From DASUZB01 sp036377075 (GTDB lineage Bacteria; Actinomycetota; CALGFH01): DNA of 64,000 nt. A program made the position numbers and the translations under genes. Numbering within the stretch: the first letter of the stretch is position 1; each line of letters opens with the position of its first letter. Positions 35,100 to 43,814 of the stretch are shown here, in pieces. Location: the NCBI GenBank assembly GCA_036377075.1, contig DASUZB010000105.1, positions 1-64,000 on the forward strand, in the 5' to 3' direction. The notes under the pieces are model-generated. The model saw only the letters and a list, made by a program, of their open reading frames with translations, was not told the DNA's origin and ran no database searches.

Positions 35100-36428
35100 A
35101 TGAACGTACTAGAACGATACCACGTGGCCGGGAGCGGCGCCCAGGAGATCGCGGCCAGCGTCGAGGCGGCGGTTCGCGGCGGCCAGCTCGCGCCGGGCGA
35201 CGCCCTGCCAACCGTGCGGGACCTGGCCGCGGCGCTCGGGGTCAGCCCGGGCACGGTGGCGGCCGCCTACGCGGCCCTGCGGCGCCGCGGCCTGGTGGTC
35301 ACCGCCGGGCGGCGCGGCACCAGGGTGCGCGGCCGGCCGCCGCTGCCGGCCCACCCGGTGCCGCCCCGCCGGGACGGCGTCCGCGACCTCGCCGCCGGCA
35401 GCCCCGACCCGGAGCTGCTGCCCGCGCTCAGCCCGGTGCTCGGCGGGCTGGCGCCGGCGAGGCGCCTGTACGACGAGTCGCCCAACCTGCCGGCGCTGGT
35501 CGAGCTCGCCCGCGGCCAGTTCGACCGGGACGGCGTGCCCGCCGGGCCGGTGGCGGTGGTCAGCGGGGCGCTCGACGGCATCGAGCGGGTGCTGGTCGCC
35601 CAGACCCGCCCCGGCGACCGGGTGGCGGTCGAGGATCCCGGCTTCCCCCCGGTGTTCGACCTGCTCGCCGCGCTCGGCCTGACCCCCGAGCCGGTGCTGC
35701 TCGACCGCGGTGGGCTGGTGCCCGAGGCGCTCGAGCGGGCGCTGGCCACCAGGGTGGTCGCCCTGGTGGTCACCCCGCGGGCGCAGAACCCTACCGGCGC
35801 GGCGCTCGGCGCCGAGCGCGCGGCCGAGCTGGGCGAGGTCCTCGACCGCCACCCGGACGTGCTGGTGGTCGAGGACGACCACGCCGGCCAGGTGGCCGGC
35901 GCGCCCTACCGCACCCTGGCGGACGGGCGGCGGCGCTGGGCGGTGGTCCGCTCGGTGTCCAAGACGCTCGGGCCCGACCTGCGCCTGGCGGTGCTGGGCG
36001 GGGACCCCGACACGGTGGCCCAGGTCGAGGGCCGCCAGCTCCTCGGGCCGGGCTGGGTCAGCCACCTGCTGCAGGCGACCGTGGCGGCGCTCTGGGCCGA
36101 CCAGGCAACCGGCCGCCTGCTCGAACGGGCCGCGGCCGCCTACGCGGCGCGCCGCACCGCCCTGCTGGAGGCGCTCGCCGGCCACGGCATCGCCGCCAGC
36201 GGCGACTCGGGCCTGAACGTCTGGGTCCCGGTGCCCGAGGAGGCGCGCGCCGCCGCCGCCCTGCTCGACGCCGGCTGGGCGGTGGCGGCCGGCGAGCGCT
36301 ACCGGCTGCGCTCCCCCAGCGCCGTGCGGGTCACCGTCGCGACCCTGCGCCAGCCGGAGGAGGCCGAGCGCCTGGCCGCGACCCTCGCCGGGGCGCTCGA
36401 CCCGCCCCGCCGCACCCACCCGGCCTGA
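35100..36428 (+). CDS. MocR/GntR-family regulator with aminotransferase domain
   Basis: The 442-residue protein joins an N-terminal winged HTH of GntR type (about 10-75: DALPTVRDLAAALGVSPGTV, then AAAYAALRRRGLVV) to a fold-type I aminotransferase-like domain (about 95-435). The PLP lysine is K288 in SVSKTLGPDLRL; NPTGAALG and VVEDDHAGQ are also present. MocR proteins sense PLP or amino-acid adducts and control neighbouring genes, here most likely the divergent PNPOx-like gene. The start is ATG 35100 without a ribosome-binding site, consistent with leaderless translation. Confidence 0.9.
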   Translation: MNVLERYHVAGSGAQEIAASVEAAVRGGQLAPGDALPTVRDLAAALGVSPGTVAAAYAALRRRGLVVTAGRRGTRVRGRPPLPAHPVPPRRDGVRDLAAGSPDPELLPALSPVLGGLAPARRLYDESPNLPALVELARGQFDRDGVPAGPVAVVSGALDGIERVLVAQTRPGDRVAVEDPGFPPVFDLLAALGLTPEPVLLDRGGLVPEALERALATRVVALVVTPRAQNPTGAALGAERAAELGEVLDRHPDVLVVEDDHAGQVAGAPYRTLADGRRRWAVVRSVSKTLGPDLRLAVLGGDPDTVAQVEGRQLLGPGWVSHLLQATVAALWADQATGRLLERAAAAYAARRTALLEALAGHGIAASGDSGLNVWVPVPEEARAAAALLDAGWAVAAGERYRLRSPSAVRVTVATLRQPEEAERLAATLAGALDPPRRTHPA

Positions 36429-36588
36429 GCCGGCGCGGCCGCGGCGGGCTCACCTCGCCGCCGCCCGCCGCCGACCGGCCCGGGCGCGCTGCGGGCTGTC
36501 CGGTCGCTGCCGTACCTTGGGGAGCAAGCTCTGCCACCGGGGGTCGTAACTGGGCTACTTGGCCACGCCACCGCCGGAGGGTCTGGCC

Positions 36589-38394
36589 ATGGCCACCCTC
36601 CGGCGCATCGTCGGGCTGCTGCGCCCGTACTGGCGGCGTGCGCTGTTCGCCTTCGCGCTCGGCCTGGCGATGCAGGCCATCACCACGATCGTCCCGCGCA
36701 TCACCCGCACGGTGATCGACCAGGGCCTGACCCGCCGCGTCCCCGGCGTGCTCGGCCACGAGCTGGGGCTGCTGCTGGTCCTCGGGCTGGCCCGCTGGGC
36801 CTGCGGCGGCCTGCGGCGCTGGATCTCCGGCGGGGTCGGCACCGACGTCGAGGTCGACCTGCGCAACCGGCTCGCCCGCCACCTGCTGGCGCTGGAACCG
36901 GGCTGGCACGACCGCGCCCAGACCGGCCAGCTCCTGTCCCGCTTCGGCGCCGACATCCGCTCGGTGCGCTACTTCCTCTCCTGGGGGCTGGTGTTCAGCC
37001 TGCTCAACCTGCTCGTCCTGGTGATGGCGGCGGTGCAGATGTGGCTGCTGTCGCCACGGCTCACCGTGGTGGCGATCGCCCTCGGCCCGCCGCTGGTGGT
37101 CGGGGCGGTGCGCTACAACCGGCGCCTCCACACCGTCTTCTGGCAGGTCCAGCAGGAGCTCGGCGACCTGGCCACGGTGGTGGAGGAGAACGCCGCCGGC
37201 ATCCGGGTGGTCAAGGCGTTCGGCCGCGAGGCCGAGCAGGCGGCGCGGCTCGACGCCGAGGCACGCTCGATCATGACCGAGAGCCTGCGGGCCGCCCGCC
37301 TGAGCGCCTTCTACAACCCGCTGCTCGCCGCCCTCCCGCAGGTGTCGCTGGCGGGGATCGTCTGGTACGGCGGCCGCATGGCCTCGCAGGGCGAGATCAG
37401 CCTCGGCACGCTGGTCGCCTTCACCTCCTACCTGGTCCTGCTCGCCTGGCCGCTGCAGTCCCTCGGCATGCTGTTCGGCTTCGCCCAGCGCGCCGCCGCC
37501 AGCGCCGAGCGCGTCTTCGAGGTGCTCGACCGGCCGCCGGCCGTCGCCGACCGGCCCGGGGCCGTGCGCCTGCCCGCACCCCGCCCCGGCCAGCCGTGGG
37601 GCGCCCGGATCGGCTTCGAGGGCGTCCGCCTCGACTACGGCGCGGCGGCGGGCGACGGGGCGGAGCCACCGCGGCCGCCGGCACTCGACGGCGTCGACCT
37701 GACCATCGAGCCCGGCTCGCGGGTGGCGTTCGCCGGCGGCACCGGCTCCGGCAAGTCGACCCTCACCGCGCTGGTGCCGCGGCTCTACGAGGCGACCGCC
37801 GGGCGCGTCCTGCTCGACGGCCACGACGTCCGCGACCTCACCCTCGAGTCCCTGCGTGGCGCGGTCGCGGTGGTGGCGCAGGAGCCGGTGCTGCTCTCGG
37901 CCACCCTGCGCGAGAACGTCGCCTTCGGCCGGCCCGAGGCCGACGACCGCGAGGTGCTCGACGCGCTGGCCGCTGCCGCCGCCCTCGACGTCGTCGAGGC
38001 CCTGCCCGACGGGCTCGGCACGGTCGTCGGCGAGCAGGGCTGGACCCTCTCGGGCGGCCAGCGCCAGCGGGTCGCCCTCGCCCGCGCCCTGCTCGCCCGG
38101 CCGCGGGTGCTGGTCCTCGACGACGCGCTCAGCTCGGTCGACATGGCCACCGAGGCACGCATCCTCGCCGGCCTGGACGACGCCATCGGCGACGCCACCG
38201 TGCTGCTGGTCGCCCACCGGCAGGCCACCCTGCGCCTGGCCGACCGGGTCGTGCTCCTGGACCACGGCCGGGCGGTGGCCACCGGCAGCCACGCCGAGCT
38301 GGCCGCCCGCGAGCCGCGCTACCGCGCCCTGCTCGCCGGCGCGGCCGCGGAGGTCGACCGCCTGGTCGGCGGGGAACGGACCGCCGGTGTCTAG
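36589..38394 (+). CDS. ABC exporter half-transporter with degenerate ATP site
   Basis: The 601-residue protein has six transmembrane helices (about 15-310) and an ATPase domain (about 335-590). Walker A is GGTGSGKST and the signature is LSGGQRQR. Walker B is VLVLDDALSSVD, with Asp in place of the catalytic Glu. That substitution marks the degenerate half of heterodimeric exporters of the TM287/288 or BmrCD type. ATG 36589 follows GGAGGG with a suitable gap; a TTG at 36559 is also in frame. It overlaps the second half-transporter by 8 bp. Possible substrates are drugs, lipids or peptides. Confidence 0.93.
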   Translation: MATLRRIVGLLRPYWRRALFAFALGLAMQAITTIVPRITRTVIDQGLTRRVPGVLGHELGLLLVLGLARWACGGLRRWISGGVGTDVEVDLRNRLARHLLALEPGWHDRAQTGQLLSRFGADIRSVRYFLSWGLVFSLLNLLVLVMAAVQMWLLSPRLTVVAIALGPPLVVGAVRYNRRLHTVFWQVQQELGDLATVVEENAAGIRVVKAFGREAEQAARLDAEARSIMTESLRAARLSAFYNPLLAALPQVSLAGIVWYGGRMASQGEISLGTLVAFTSYLVLLAWPLQSLGMLFGFAQRAAASAERVFEVLDRPPAVADRPGAVRLPAPRPGQPWGARIGFEGVRLDYGAAAGDGAEPPRPPALDGVDLTIEPGSRVAFAGGTGSGKSTLTALVPRLYEATAGRVLLDGHDVRDLTLESLRGAVAVVAQEPVLLSATLRENVAFGRPEADDREVLDALAAAAALDVVEALPDGLGTVVGEQGWTLSGGQRQRVALARALLARPRVLVLDDALSSVDMATEARILAGLDDAIGDATVLLVAHRQATLRLADRVVLLDHGRAVATGSHAELAAREPRYRALLAGAAAEVDRLVGGERTAGV

Positions 38395-40174
38395 GTGGAG
38401 CGTGCCCGCCGCCGACCGGCCGGTGGGCTCCGGCCGCAAGGCGCGGGCCTGGCTGTGGCCGCTGGTCCGCCCCCATCGCGGCCAGGTCGCCCTCGGCGCC
38501 ATGGCCGTCCTCACCCAGAGCGGCATCGACCTGGCCCTCCCCTTCCTGGTCAAGCTCGCGATCGACGACGGCGTGGTGCCGCACCGGCCCGCGGTGATCA
38601 CCCGGGTGGTGCTCGCCTACCTCGTCCTGGCCGGGATCCAGCTGGTCGCCGGCCGCATCGAGGAGCTGGCGGTCGCCAACGCCGGCCAGCGGGTGCTGTT
38701 CGCCGTCCGCCGCCGCCTCTTCGGCCACCTGCAGGCCCTCTCGCTCGACTTCTACGAGCGCGAGCGCACCGGCGGCCTGGTGAACCGCATGACCAGCGAC
38801 GTCGAGGCGATGAGCAACCTGCTCTCCAGCGGCCTGGTCAACCTGGTCTCCAGCCTCTTCAGCCTGGTCGGGATCGTGGTCGTGCTGGTGCTGCTCGACT
38901 GGCGCCTGGCGCTGGCCACCCTCACGGTGACGCCGCTCGCCTGGGCGGCGTCGACCTGGTTCCGGCGCCGCTCCGCCGTCGCCTGGCGGCAGGTGCGCGA
39001 GACCGCCGCGGTGGTCACCATCCGGCTGCAGGAGGCGCTCACCGCCATCCGCGCGATCCAGAGCTTCCGCCGCGAGCCGACGACCGAGCGCTCACTGGCC
39101 GACGCGAACCTCGCCGAGCGCGCCGCCCACCGCCGCACGATCGCGCTCACCTCGATCTTCTTCCCGGGCATGGAGTTCCTCGGGGTGGTCGGCACCGCGG
39201 TCGTGCTCGGCTTCGGCGGGCGCCGCGTGCTCGCCGGAGACCTCGCCCTCGGCACCCTCGCCGCCTTCCTGCTCTACCTGCGCAACCTGTTCGAGCCCGT
39301 GCAGCAGCTCTCCGAGCTGTACGACACGGTCCAGGCCGCCACCGCCGGTGCCGAGCGCATCGGCGCCGTGCTGGCCGAGCGGCCCACCGTGGCCGAGCAC
39401 CCCGACGCCGTCCCCCTCCCGGCCGCGCGCGGCGAGCTCCGCCTGGACGCGGTCCGCTTCGCCTACCCAGGCACGGGCGACGGCGGCCCCGAGGTGCTGC
39501 ACGGCGTCGACCTCCACGTCCCGGCCGGCTCCACGCTGGGCCTGGTGGGACCGACCGGGGCGGGCAAGTCCACCATCGCCAAGCTGGTCGCCCGCTTCTA
39601 CGACCCCAGCGGCGGCCGGGTCCTGCTCGACGGCATCCCCCTCGACCGCGTGCGCCTCGCCGACCTGCGCGCCTGCCTCGGCTACGTGCCGCAGGAGGGC
39701 TTCCTGTTCAGCGGTTCGATCGCCGACAACATCCGCTTCGGCCGGCCGGGCGCGACCCGCACCGAGGTCGAGGCGGCCGCCCGCGCCGTCGGTGCCGACC
39801 AGGTGGTCGAGCGCCTGCCGGGTGGCTACGACGCCGAGGTCGGCGAGCGCGGCGTGCGCCTGGCCGCGGGCGAGCGGCAGCTGGTCGCGTTCGCCCGCGC
39901 CTGGCTGGCCGACCCGGTCCTGCTGCTGCTGGACGAGGCCACCAGCCAGCTCGACGCCGCCAGCGAGGCGCACGTCCGCGAGGCGCTGCGGACCCTGCGG
40001 CGGGGCCGCACCACGATCCTGATCGCCCACCGGCTCACCAGCGTGCTGGACGCCGACCAGGTGGCGGTCGTCGAGGACGGCCACCTGGTCGAGCACGGCC
40101 CGCCCGGGGAACTGCACGCCGCGGGCGGCCGCTTCGCCGAGCTGTACCAGCGCTGGGCGGCCGGGGCGGCCTGA
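38387..40174 (+). CDS. ABC exporter half-transporter with catalytic ATP site
   Basis: The 595-residue partner has six helices (about 30-310; VNRMTSDVEAMSNLLSSGLV is the conserved coupling-region motif) and an ATPase domain with Walker A GPTGAGKST and Walker B LLLLDEATSQLD containing the catalytic Glu. Its signature motif is altered to LAAGERQ, which would face the degenerate site of the first subunit. The two proteins together therefore have one working and one impaired site. The GTG at 38387 overlaps the upstream gene; GTG 38402 with AGGTGG just before it is an alternative. Confidence 0.93.
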   Translation: MSRWSVPAADRPVGSGRKARAWLWPLVRPHRGQVALGAMAVLTQSGIDLALPFLVKLAIDDGVVPHRPAVITRVVLAYLVLAGIQLVAGRIEELAVANAGQRVLFAVRRRLFGHLQALSLDFYERERTGGLVNRMTSDVEAMSNLLSSGLVNLVSSLFSLVGIVVVLVLLDWRLALATLTVTPLAWAASTWFRRRSAVAWRQVRETAAVVTIRLQEALTAIRAIQSFRREPTTERSLADANLAERAAHRRTIALTSIFFPGMEFLGVVGTAVVLGFGGRRVLAGDLALGTLAAFLLYLRNLFEPVQQLSELYDTVQAATAGAERIGAVLAERPTVAEHPDAVPLPAARGELRLDAVRFAYPGTGDGGPEVLHGVDLHVPAGSTLGLVGPTGAGKSTIAKLVARFYDPSGGRVLLDGIPLDRVRLADLRACLGYVPQEGFLFSGSIADNIRFGRPGATRTEVEAAARAVGADQVVERLPGGYDAEVGERGVRLAAGERQLVAFARAWLADPVLLLLDEATSQLDAASEAHVREALRTLRRGRTTILIAHRLTSVLDADQVAVVEDGHLVEHGPPGELHAAGGRFAELYQRWAAGAA

Positions 40175-40341
40175 GCGGCCGGCCCCGGGCGGCTCAGCAG
40201 GCCCAGGCGAGGGCGACCTGGTCGGCCCCGGCGGGCTGACGCTCGATGCAGGGCCTCGTCCAGCGCGGCTTCACAACCGCTGAGCAGCGCCGATGAGCGC
40301 GCGAAGAGGGTGCGGACAGCGAGGACGACCATGCTGCGCCC

Positions 40342-40510
40342 ATGGCCTCGTCCACTCCAGTCCCGCCGCCCGAGCCGATCGGTGACGTGGTGATCACGCC
40401 GCGGCCGTTGTCGGACCTCCGCAACATGTTCCTGCTCGACGACCACGACCTTCTCGCCGGCCCGATCCTGGACTGCCCCGGCGGCGCCTCGCCGACCACC
40501 GTTCCGGGAG
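40342..40510 (+). pseudogene. 5' remnant of a SAM-dependent methyltransferase gene
   Basis: From ATG 40342 the frame encodes PEPIGDVVITPRPLSDLRNM, then FLLDDHDLLAGPILDCPGGAS. This is the N-terminus and motif I of a methyltransferase family I recognise by the pattern PRPL..MF.L...DL.GPILDCPGGAS. After GGAS the similarity stops and the frame reads low-complexity sequence antisense to the next gene. About three quarters of the gene is missing. The rest of the gap (40175-40341) shows nothing. Confidence 0.55.
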
Positions 40511-40522
40511 CGTTACGAGCGG

Positions 40523-42043
40523 CTACCCTGCTCCCTGCTTCGAGGCCCCCGCGAGCTGGTAGCGGTGGTAGCCGCGATGCTGTCCTGCCCCGCGACCGAA
40601 GTAGTGCCAGTCGGGGAAGTTGAAGTCCGCCGTCACCGACCGTGGCAGCAGCAGCGAAGCCTCCAGGAACGCCTGCAGGTCGGGGACGCCGTAGACGTTG
40701 ACCTCCCAGCCCCGTTCCTCGAGGTGGTCGATCAGCTTCCTGATCGCCGGCGTCCGCCAGTCCAGCGACAGGCGGTTCACCCCCCATGACCGCAGCGTGT
40801 CCAGGACCTCGCCGGCCAGGACCGGGGCGGCGAGCAGCAACGGACCGAGGAAGTCGACGGGGACGGAGATGGTCGCCTTCGGGTGGGCCTCGGCCAGGCA
40901 GCGGACCCCGGCCTCGCCCAGGTCCTCGATGCGGCCGTTGAACAGCAGGAAGGCGTCGTCGAACCCGATGGCGGCGACGATGCCGAGCACCCGGTCGACG
41001 ACCTCGCCGCCTTCCTTCAGGTCGAGGGCGACCGCGCGGTCCTGCTCACGGAGCGCCCGCAGGCAGGCTTGCAGCAGGAACGGGTGCTCGGCGCGGTGCC
41101 ACGACGTCTCGGTGAACGAGTCGTGCCGCAGCACCAGCCGGTCCAGGGGGTCCCGCCGGATGTCGCACTCCGCCCAGTCGACTCCGGAGGCCAGGAACTG
41201 CCGCAGGTTGGCCTCGTCGTTGACGCCGTGCCAGATGAACTGGACCCGCCGGCGCAGCTCCTCCTCGGAGACCAGCTCGGCGAGGTCGTAGGTGGTGCCA
41301 CGCACGGTGCGCGGCGTCACCACCCGCTGGGATTCGAAGATGGTGTCGGCATGCAGGAACAGGATCTCGTGGGTCTGGTCGGCCGCGGCCATCGCCTGGA
41401 TCATGGCCGGCTCGTTGTCCACCACCGCCACCACCCGCAGCCCTTGCTGCTGCAGCCAGCGGATGCAGGCCACCTTGGAGTCGGCGACCCGCCGTCCCCA
41501 CCCGTTCGGGTTCATCCGCAGCAGGTCCGAACGGAACGCCACCCGGGAGGCCTTCCCCAGGGCGTTCAGGGACTGCAGCGTCAGGTCCCGGATCTCCTCG
41601 GGCCGGCCGGTGTTGAGCGCCGTGCAGGTCGCCGGCTGCAGCTGGAACCAGCGGATCACGCCCATGACTCCCTGGTAGGGCTGGTTCGCGGCGAGGACCG
41701 CCTCGGGGCTCCAGAGGTGCTTGGCGTACCAGTCCACGACGTCGGCGCGGACGGGTGCGGGGAGGGCCATGCCCTCCAGGAACCGGTCGATGCGGTTCTC
41801 GTGGACGGTGACGTCCTCGAAGTGCAGCCCGTGGAAGTACTCCGTGGCGTGCTCCCGGTCGTAGGCCAGCAGGGCGTGGGCCACCAGGTAGCGGGCGTCC
41901 AGGATGGTCCCGTCGATGTCGAACACGACGCAGAGCTCGTGGTCGGGATAGGCCCGGCGCATGCGCTCGTAGTGCACCGCCAGCTCCCACATCCAGCCGG
42001 TGGCCGGTCGCTCCCCTGGACCTGCGGCCGCTTCTGTCGTCAT
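40523..42043 (-). CDS. HAD-like phosphatase fused to a menorin/GDPD-like TIM barrel
   Basis: The 506-residue protein has an N-terminal HAD domain (about 25-255: VVFDIDGTILDARYL with the nucleophile pair D-x-D, TALNTGRPEEIRDLTL as motif II, and VVAVVDNEPAMI as the acidic motif). The C-terminal half (about 270-490) begins IWHGVNDEANLRQFLASGVD and contains WAECDIRRDP, VALDLKEGG and RLSLDWRT. These recall the FAM151/menorin and glycerophosphodiesterase-like TIM barrels, with candidate His, Glu and Asp metal ligands. Substrate and location are unknown; no signal peptide is seen. ATG 42043 follows AGGGTGGGG. The ATG at 42073 is alternative. Confidence 0.72.
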   Translation of the reverse strand: MTTEAAAGPGERPATGWMWELAVHYERMRRAYPDHELCVVFDIDGTILDARYLVAHALLAYDREHATEYFHGLHFEDVTVHENRIDRFLEGMALPAPVRADVVDWYAKHLWSPEAVLAANQPYQGVMGVIRWFQLQPATCTALNTGRPEEIRDLTLQSLNALGKASRVAFRSDLLRMNPNGWGRRVADSKVACIRWLQQQGLRVVAVVDNEPAMIQAMAAADQTHEILFLHADTIFESQRVVTPRTVRGTTYDLAELVSEEELRRRVQFIWHGVNDEANLRQFLASGVDWAECDIRRDPLDRLVLRHDSFTETSWHRAEHPFLLQACLRALREQDRAVALDLKEGGEVVDRVLGIVAAIGFDDAFLLFNGRIEDLGEAGVRCLAEAHPKATISVPVDFLGPLLLAAPVLAGEVLDTLRSWGVNRLSLDWRTPAIRKLIDHLEERGWEVNVYGVPDLQAFLEASLLLPRSVTADFNFPDWHYFGRGAGQHRGYHRYQLAGASKQGAG

Positions 42044-42216
42044 GCCCCCCACCCTGCGGATCGAGCCTGGCACGATGCTAGTGGACCGTGGGGTCCTCGG
42101 CTGCGATCACGCCTACATATTTGCCCTGGTGGGAGCAGGTGTCAGGGAGGATCCTCGCACTGTTCTCCTGGATGTCATCTCCACGCCGCAGGGCCGGATC
42201 GGCACGCCCTGACCCG

Positions 42217-42984
42217 TCAGCCTTCGCGCCTCGCACGGCCGCGGCGGCGGGCAACCACCATGAGGTGCTCGTCGACCCACGACACCTCGGGGCCGGGCAG
42301 GTTGGCGACGAACCGGTCGGTCGCGGCGGCCAGCTCCTCCGGCGCGTAGAGGGAGAACGTCGAGTAGTGACGCCCCTCGGCCTGGGCCCGGAGCCGCTCT
42401 CGGGTGCTCGAGCGCTGGTAGCTGAACGTCCGCGTGCCCGCGAGCACCAGGTCTCCTACCTGCCGGACGGCGTCGCGGAGCGCTCGCTTGCTGTGCAGGC
42501 GCTGCTCGCGCTCGAGGAAGCCGGGGAAGTAGCGGCCCCAGACCGTCCGCGCGTTCTGCTCCGGGGTGCGGGTGTAGACGAACAGCCGGCCGCCCGGCCG
42601 CAGCACCCGGGCGACGTCGGCCAGGAACCGGCCCAGGTCGAAGTGGTGCACCGAGTTGAACGAGGTGACCAGGTCCAGGCTGCCGGTCCTGATCGGCAGC
42701 GACTCGGCGGTCGACCGCAACGGCGCCAGTTCGAGGCGCCCCCGGTCGTTGGCCCGCAGCTCGGTCAGCATGGCCACCGAGACGTCGCTCGCGACCAGCA
42801 GCGAGCCCGCCGGCAGCAGGGCGCGCAGCAGCCGCGAGTACCGTCCGGTCCCACAACCCACGTCGATGCCGGTGACCGGGCGGTCGGGCAGCAGCTGCCG
42901 GATCCTCAGCACCGGCTCCTCATCGGTCGTGCGCAACGACTCGTACGCAGCGGCGACTTGCGCGAAGTGATCGCTCAGGGTCAC
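42217..42984 (-). CDS. Class I SAM-dependent methyltransferase
   Basis: The 255-residue enzyme has motif I TGIDVGCGTGRYSRLL, the acidic strand-2 loop LLVASDVSVAML, LRSTAESLPIRTGSLDLVTS and the post-motif VLRPGGRLFVYTRT. This is the Methyltransf_11/25 type. The acceptor is unknown; the C-terminal part (about 150-255) lacks recognised substrate motifs. GTG 42984 is chosen because family members start close to HFAQVAAAYESLR; an ATG at 43035 is in frame. It runs in the same direction as the HAD fusion, with a 173-bp gap. Confidence 0.85.
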   Translation of the reverse strand: MTLSDHFAQVAAAYESLRTTDEEPVLRIRQLLPDRPVTGIDVGCGTGRYSRLLRALLPAGSLLVASDVSVAMLTELRANDRGRLELAPLRSTAESLPIRTGSLDLVTSFNSVHHFDLGRFLADVARVLRPGGRLFVYTRTPEQNARTVWGRYFPGFLEREQRLHSKRALRDAVRQVGDLVLAGTRTFSYQRSSTRERLRAQAEGRHYSTFSLYAPEELAAATDRFVANLPGPEVSWVDEHLMVVARRRGRARREG

Positions 42985-43217
42985 GCGGCACCCCCAACCT
43001 GGTCCAGCAGCCTCGGGGTCAGCTACCACCATCATGCGCTCGCCTTGGTGCGTTCACACGTCGTTCACCCCAAGAGGCGTGAGGGAGCCTGGTCCCGAGC
43101 CGGACCGGGATCCGGCCGGCGACGGCGAACGCGTTCCGCGCGATCGGTGAAGGAGGGGTGACCATAGACTCCATCCTCGACGCGCGGAAGGCACGACATG
43201 GTGCGACGGAGCCAGGC

Positions 43218-43814
43218 ATGGCCGCCGTGATGCGCGCGGTGACCCAGACCGATGCCGCGATCATCGAGCGGTCCTGGCATGAGCCCGAGCGGTTCGCCGC
43301 GGTCTTCGACCGCTACTACCCCGAGATCCACGGATTCGCGTCGCGCCGGCTGGGCGGGAGCCTGGCCGACGACGTGGCCGCGGAGACGTTCCTGATCGCC
43401 TTCGACCGGCGGCGGCGCTACGACCTTGCGCGCCCCGACGCGCGGCCATGGCTGTACGGGATCGCCTCCAACCTCATCTCCCGCCACCGGCGGGCGGAGG
43501 TACGGCAGTACCGGGCGCTGGCCCGGGCCGGCCTCGCCCCGGTCGCCGACGGGCACGCCGAGCGGGTCGAGGGCCGCCTCGACGCCGAGGCGCTGCGCGG
43601 ACGGCTGGCGGCGGCGCTCGCCGAGGTCGCCGACCGCGACCGGGACGTGCTGCTCCTGGTCGCGTGGGCGCAGCTCAGCTGCGACGAGGCGGCGCGGGCG
43701 CTGGGGATCCCGGCGGGGACGGCGCGCTCACGGCTGCACCGGGCTCGAAGGAAGACGCGGGCGGCGCTGGGTGGCCTCGACCCGAGGACCGAAGGAGAGG
43801 AAGCAGACCGATGA
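43218..43814 (+). CDS. ECF-type sigma factor of the CU044_5270-linked group
   Basis: The 198-residue sigma factor has region 2 near FAAVFDRYYPEIHGFASRRL and DDVAAETFLIAFDRR, and region 4 near RDVLLLVAWAQLSCDEAARA with AGTARSRLHRARRKT. The start is uncertain: ATG 43218 has GGAGCCAGG upstream. GTG 43158 sits directly against AAGGAGGG, which is too close. The stop overlaps the next gene (ATGA), so the pair is coupled. As in many actinobacteria, the downstream membrane protein probably senses or anchors. Confidence 0.88.
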   Translation: MAAVMRAVTQTDAAIIERSWHEPERFAAVFDRYYPEIHGFASRRLGGSLADDVAAETFLIAFDRRRRYDLARPDARPWLYGIASNLISRHRRAEVRQYRALARAGLAPVADGHAERVEGRLDAEALRGRLAAALAEVADRDRDVLLLVAWAQLSCDEAARALGIPAGTARSRLHRARRKTRAALGGLDPRTEGEEADR

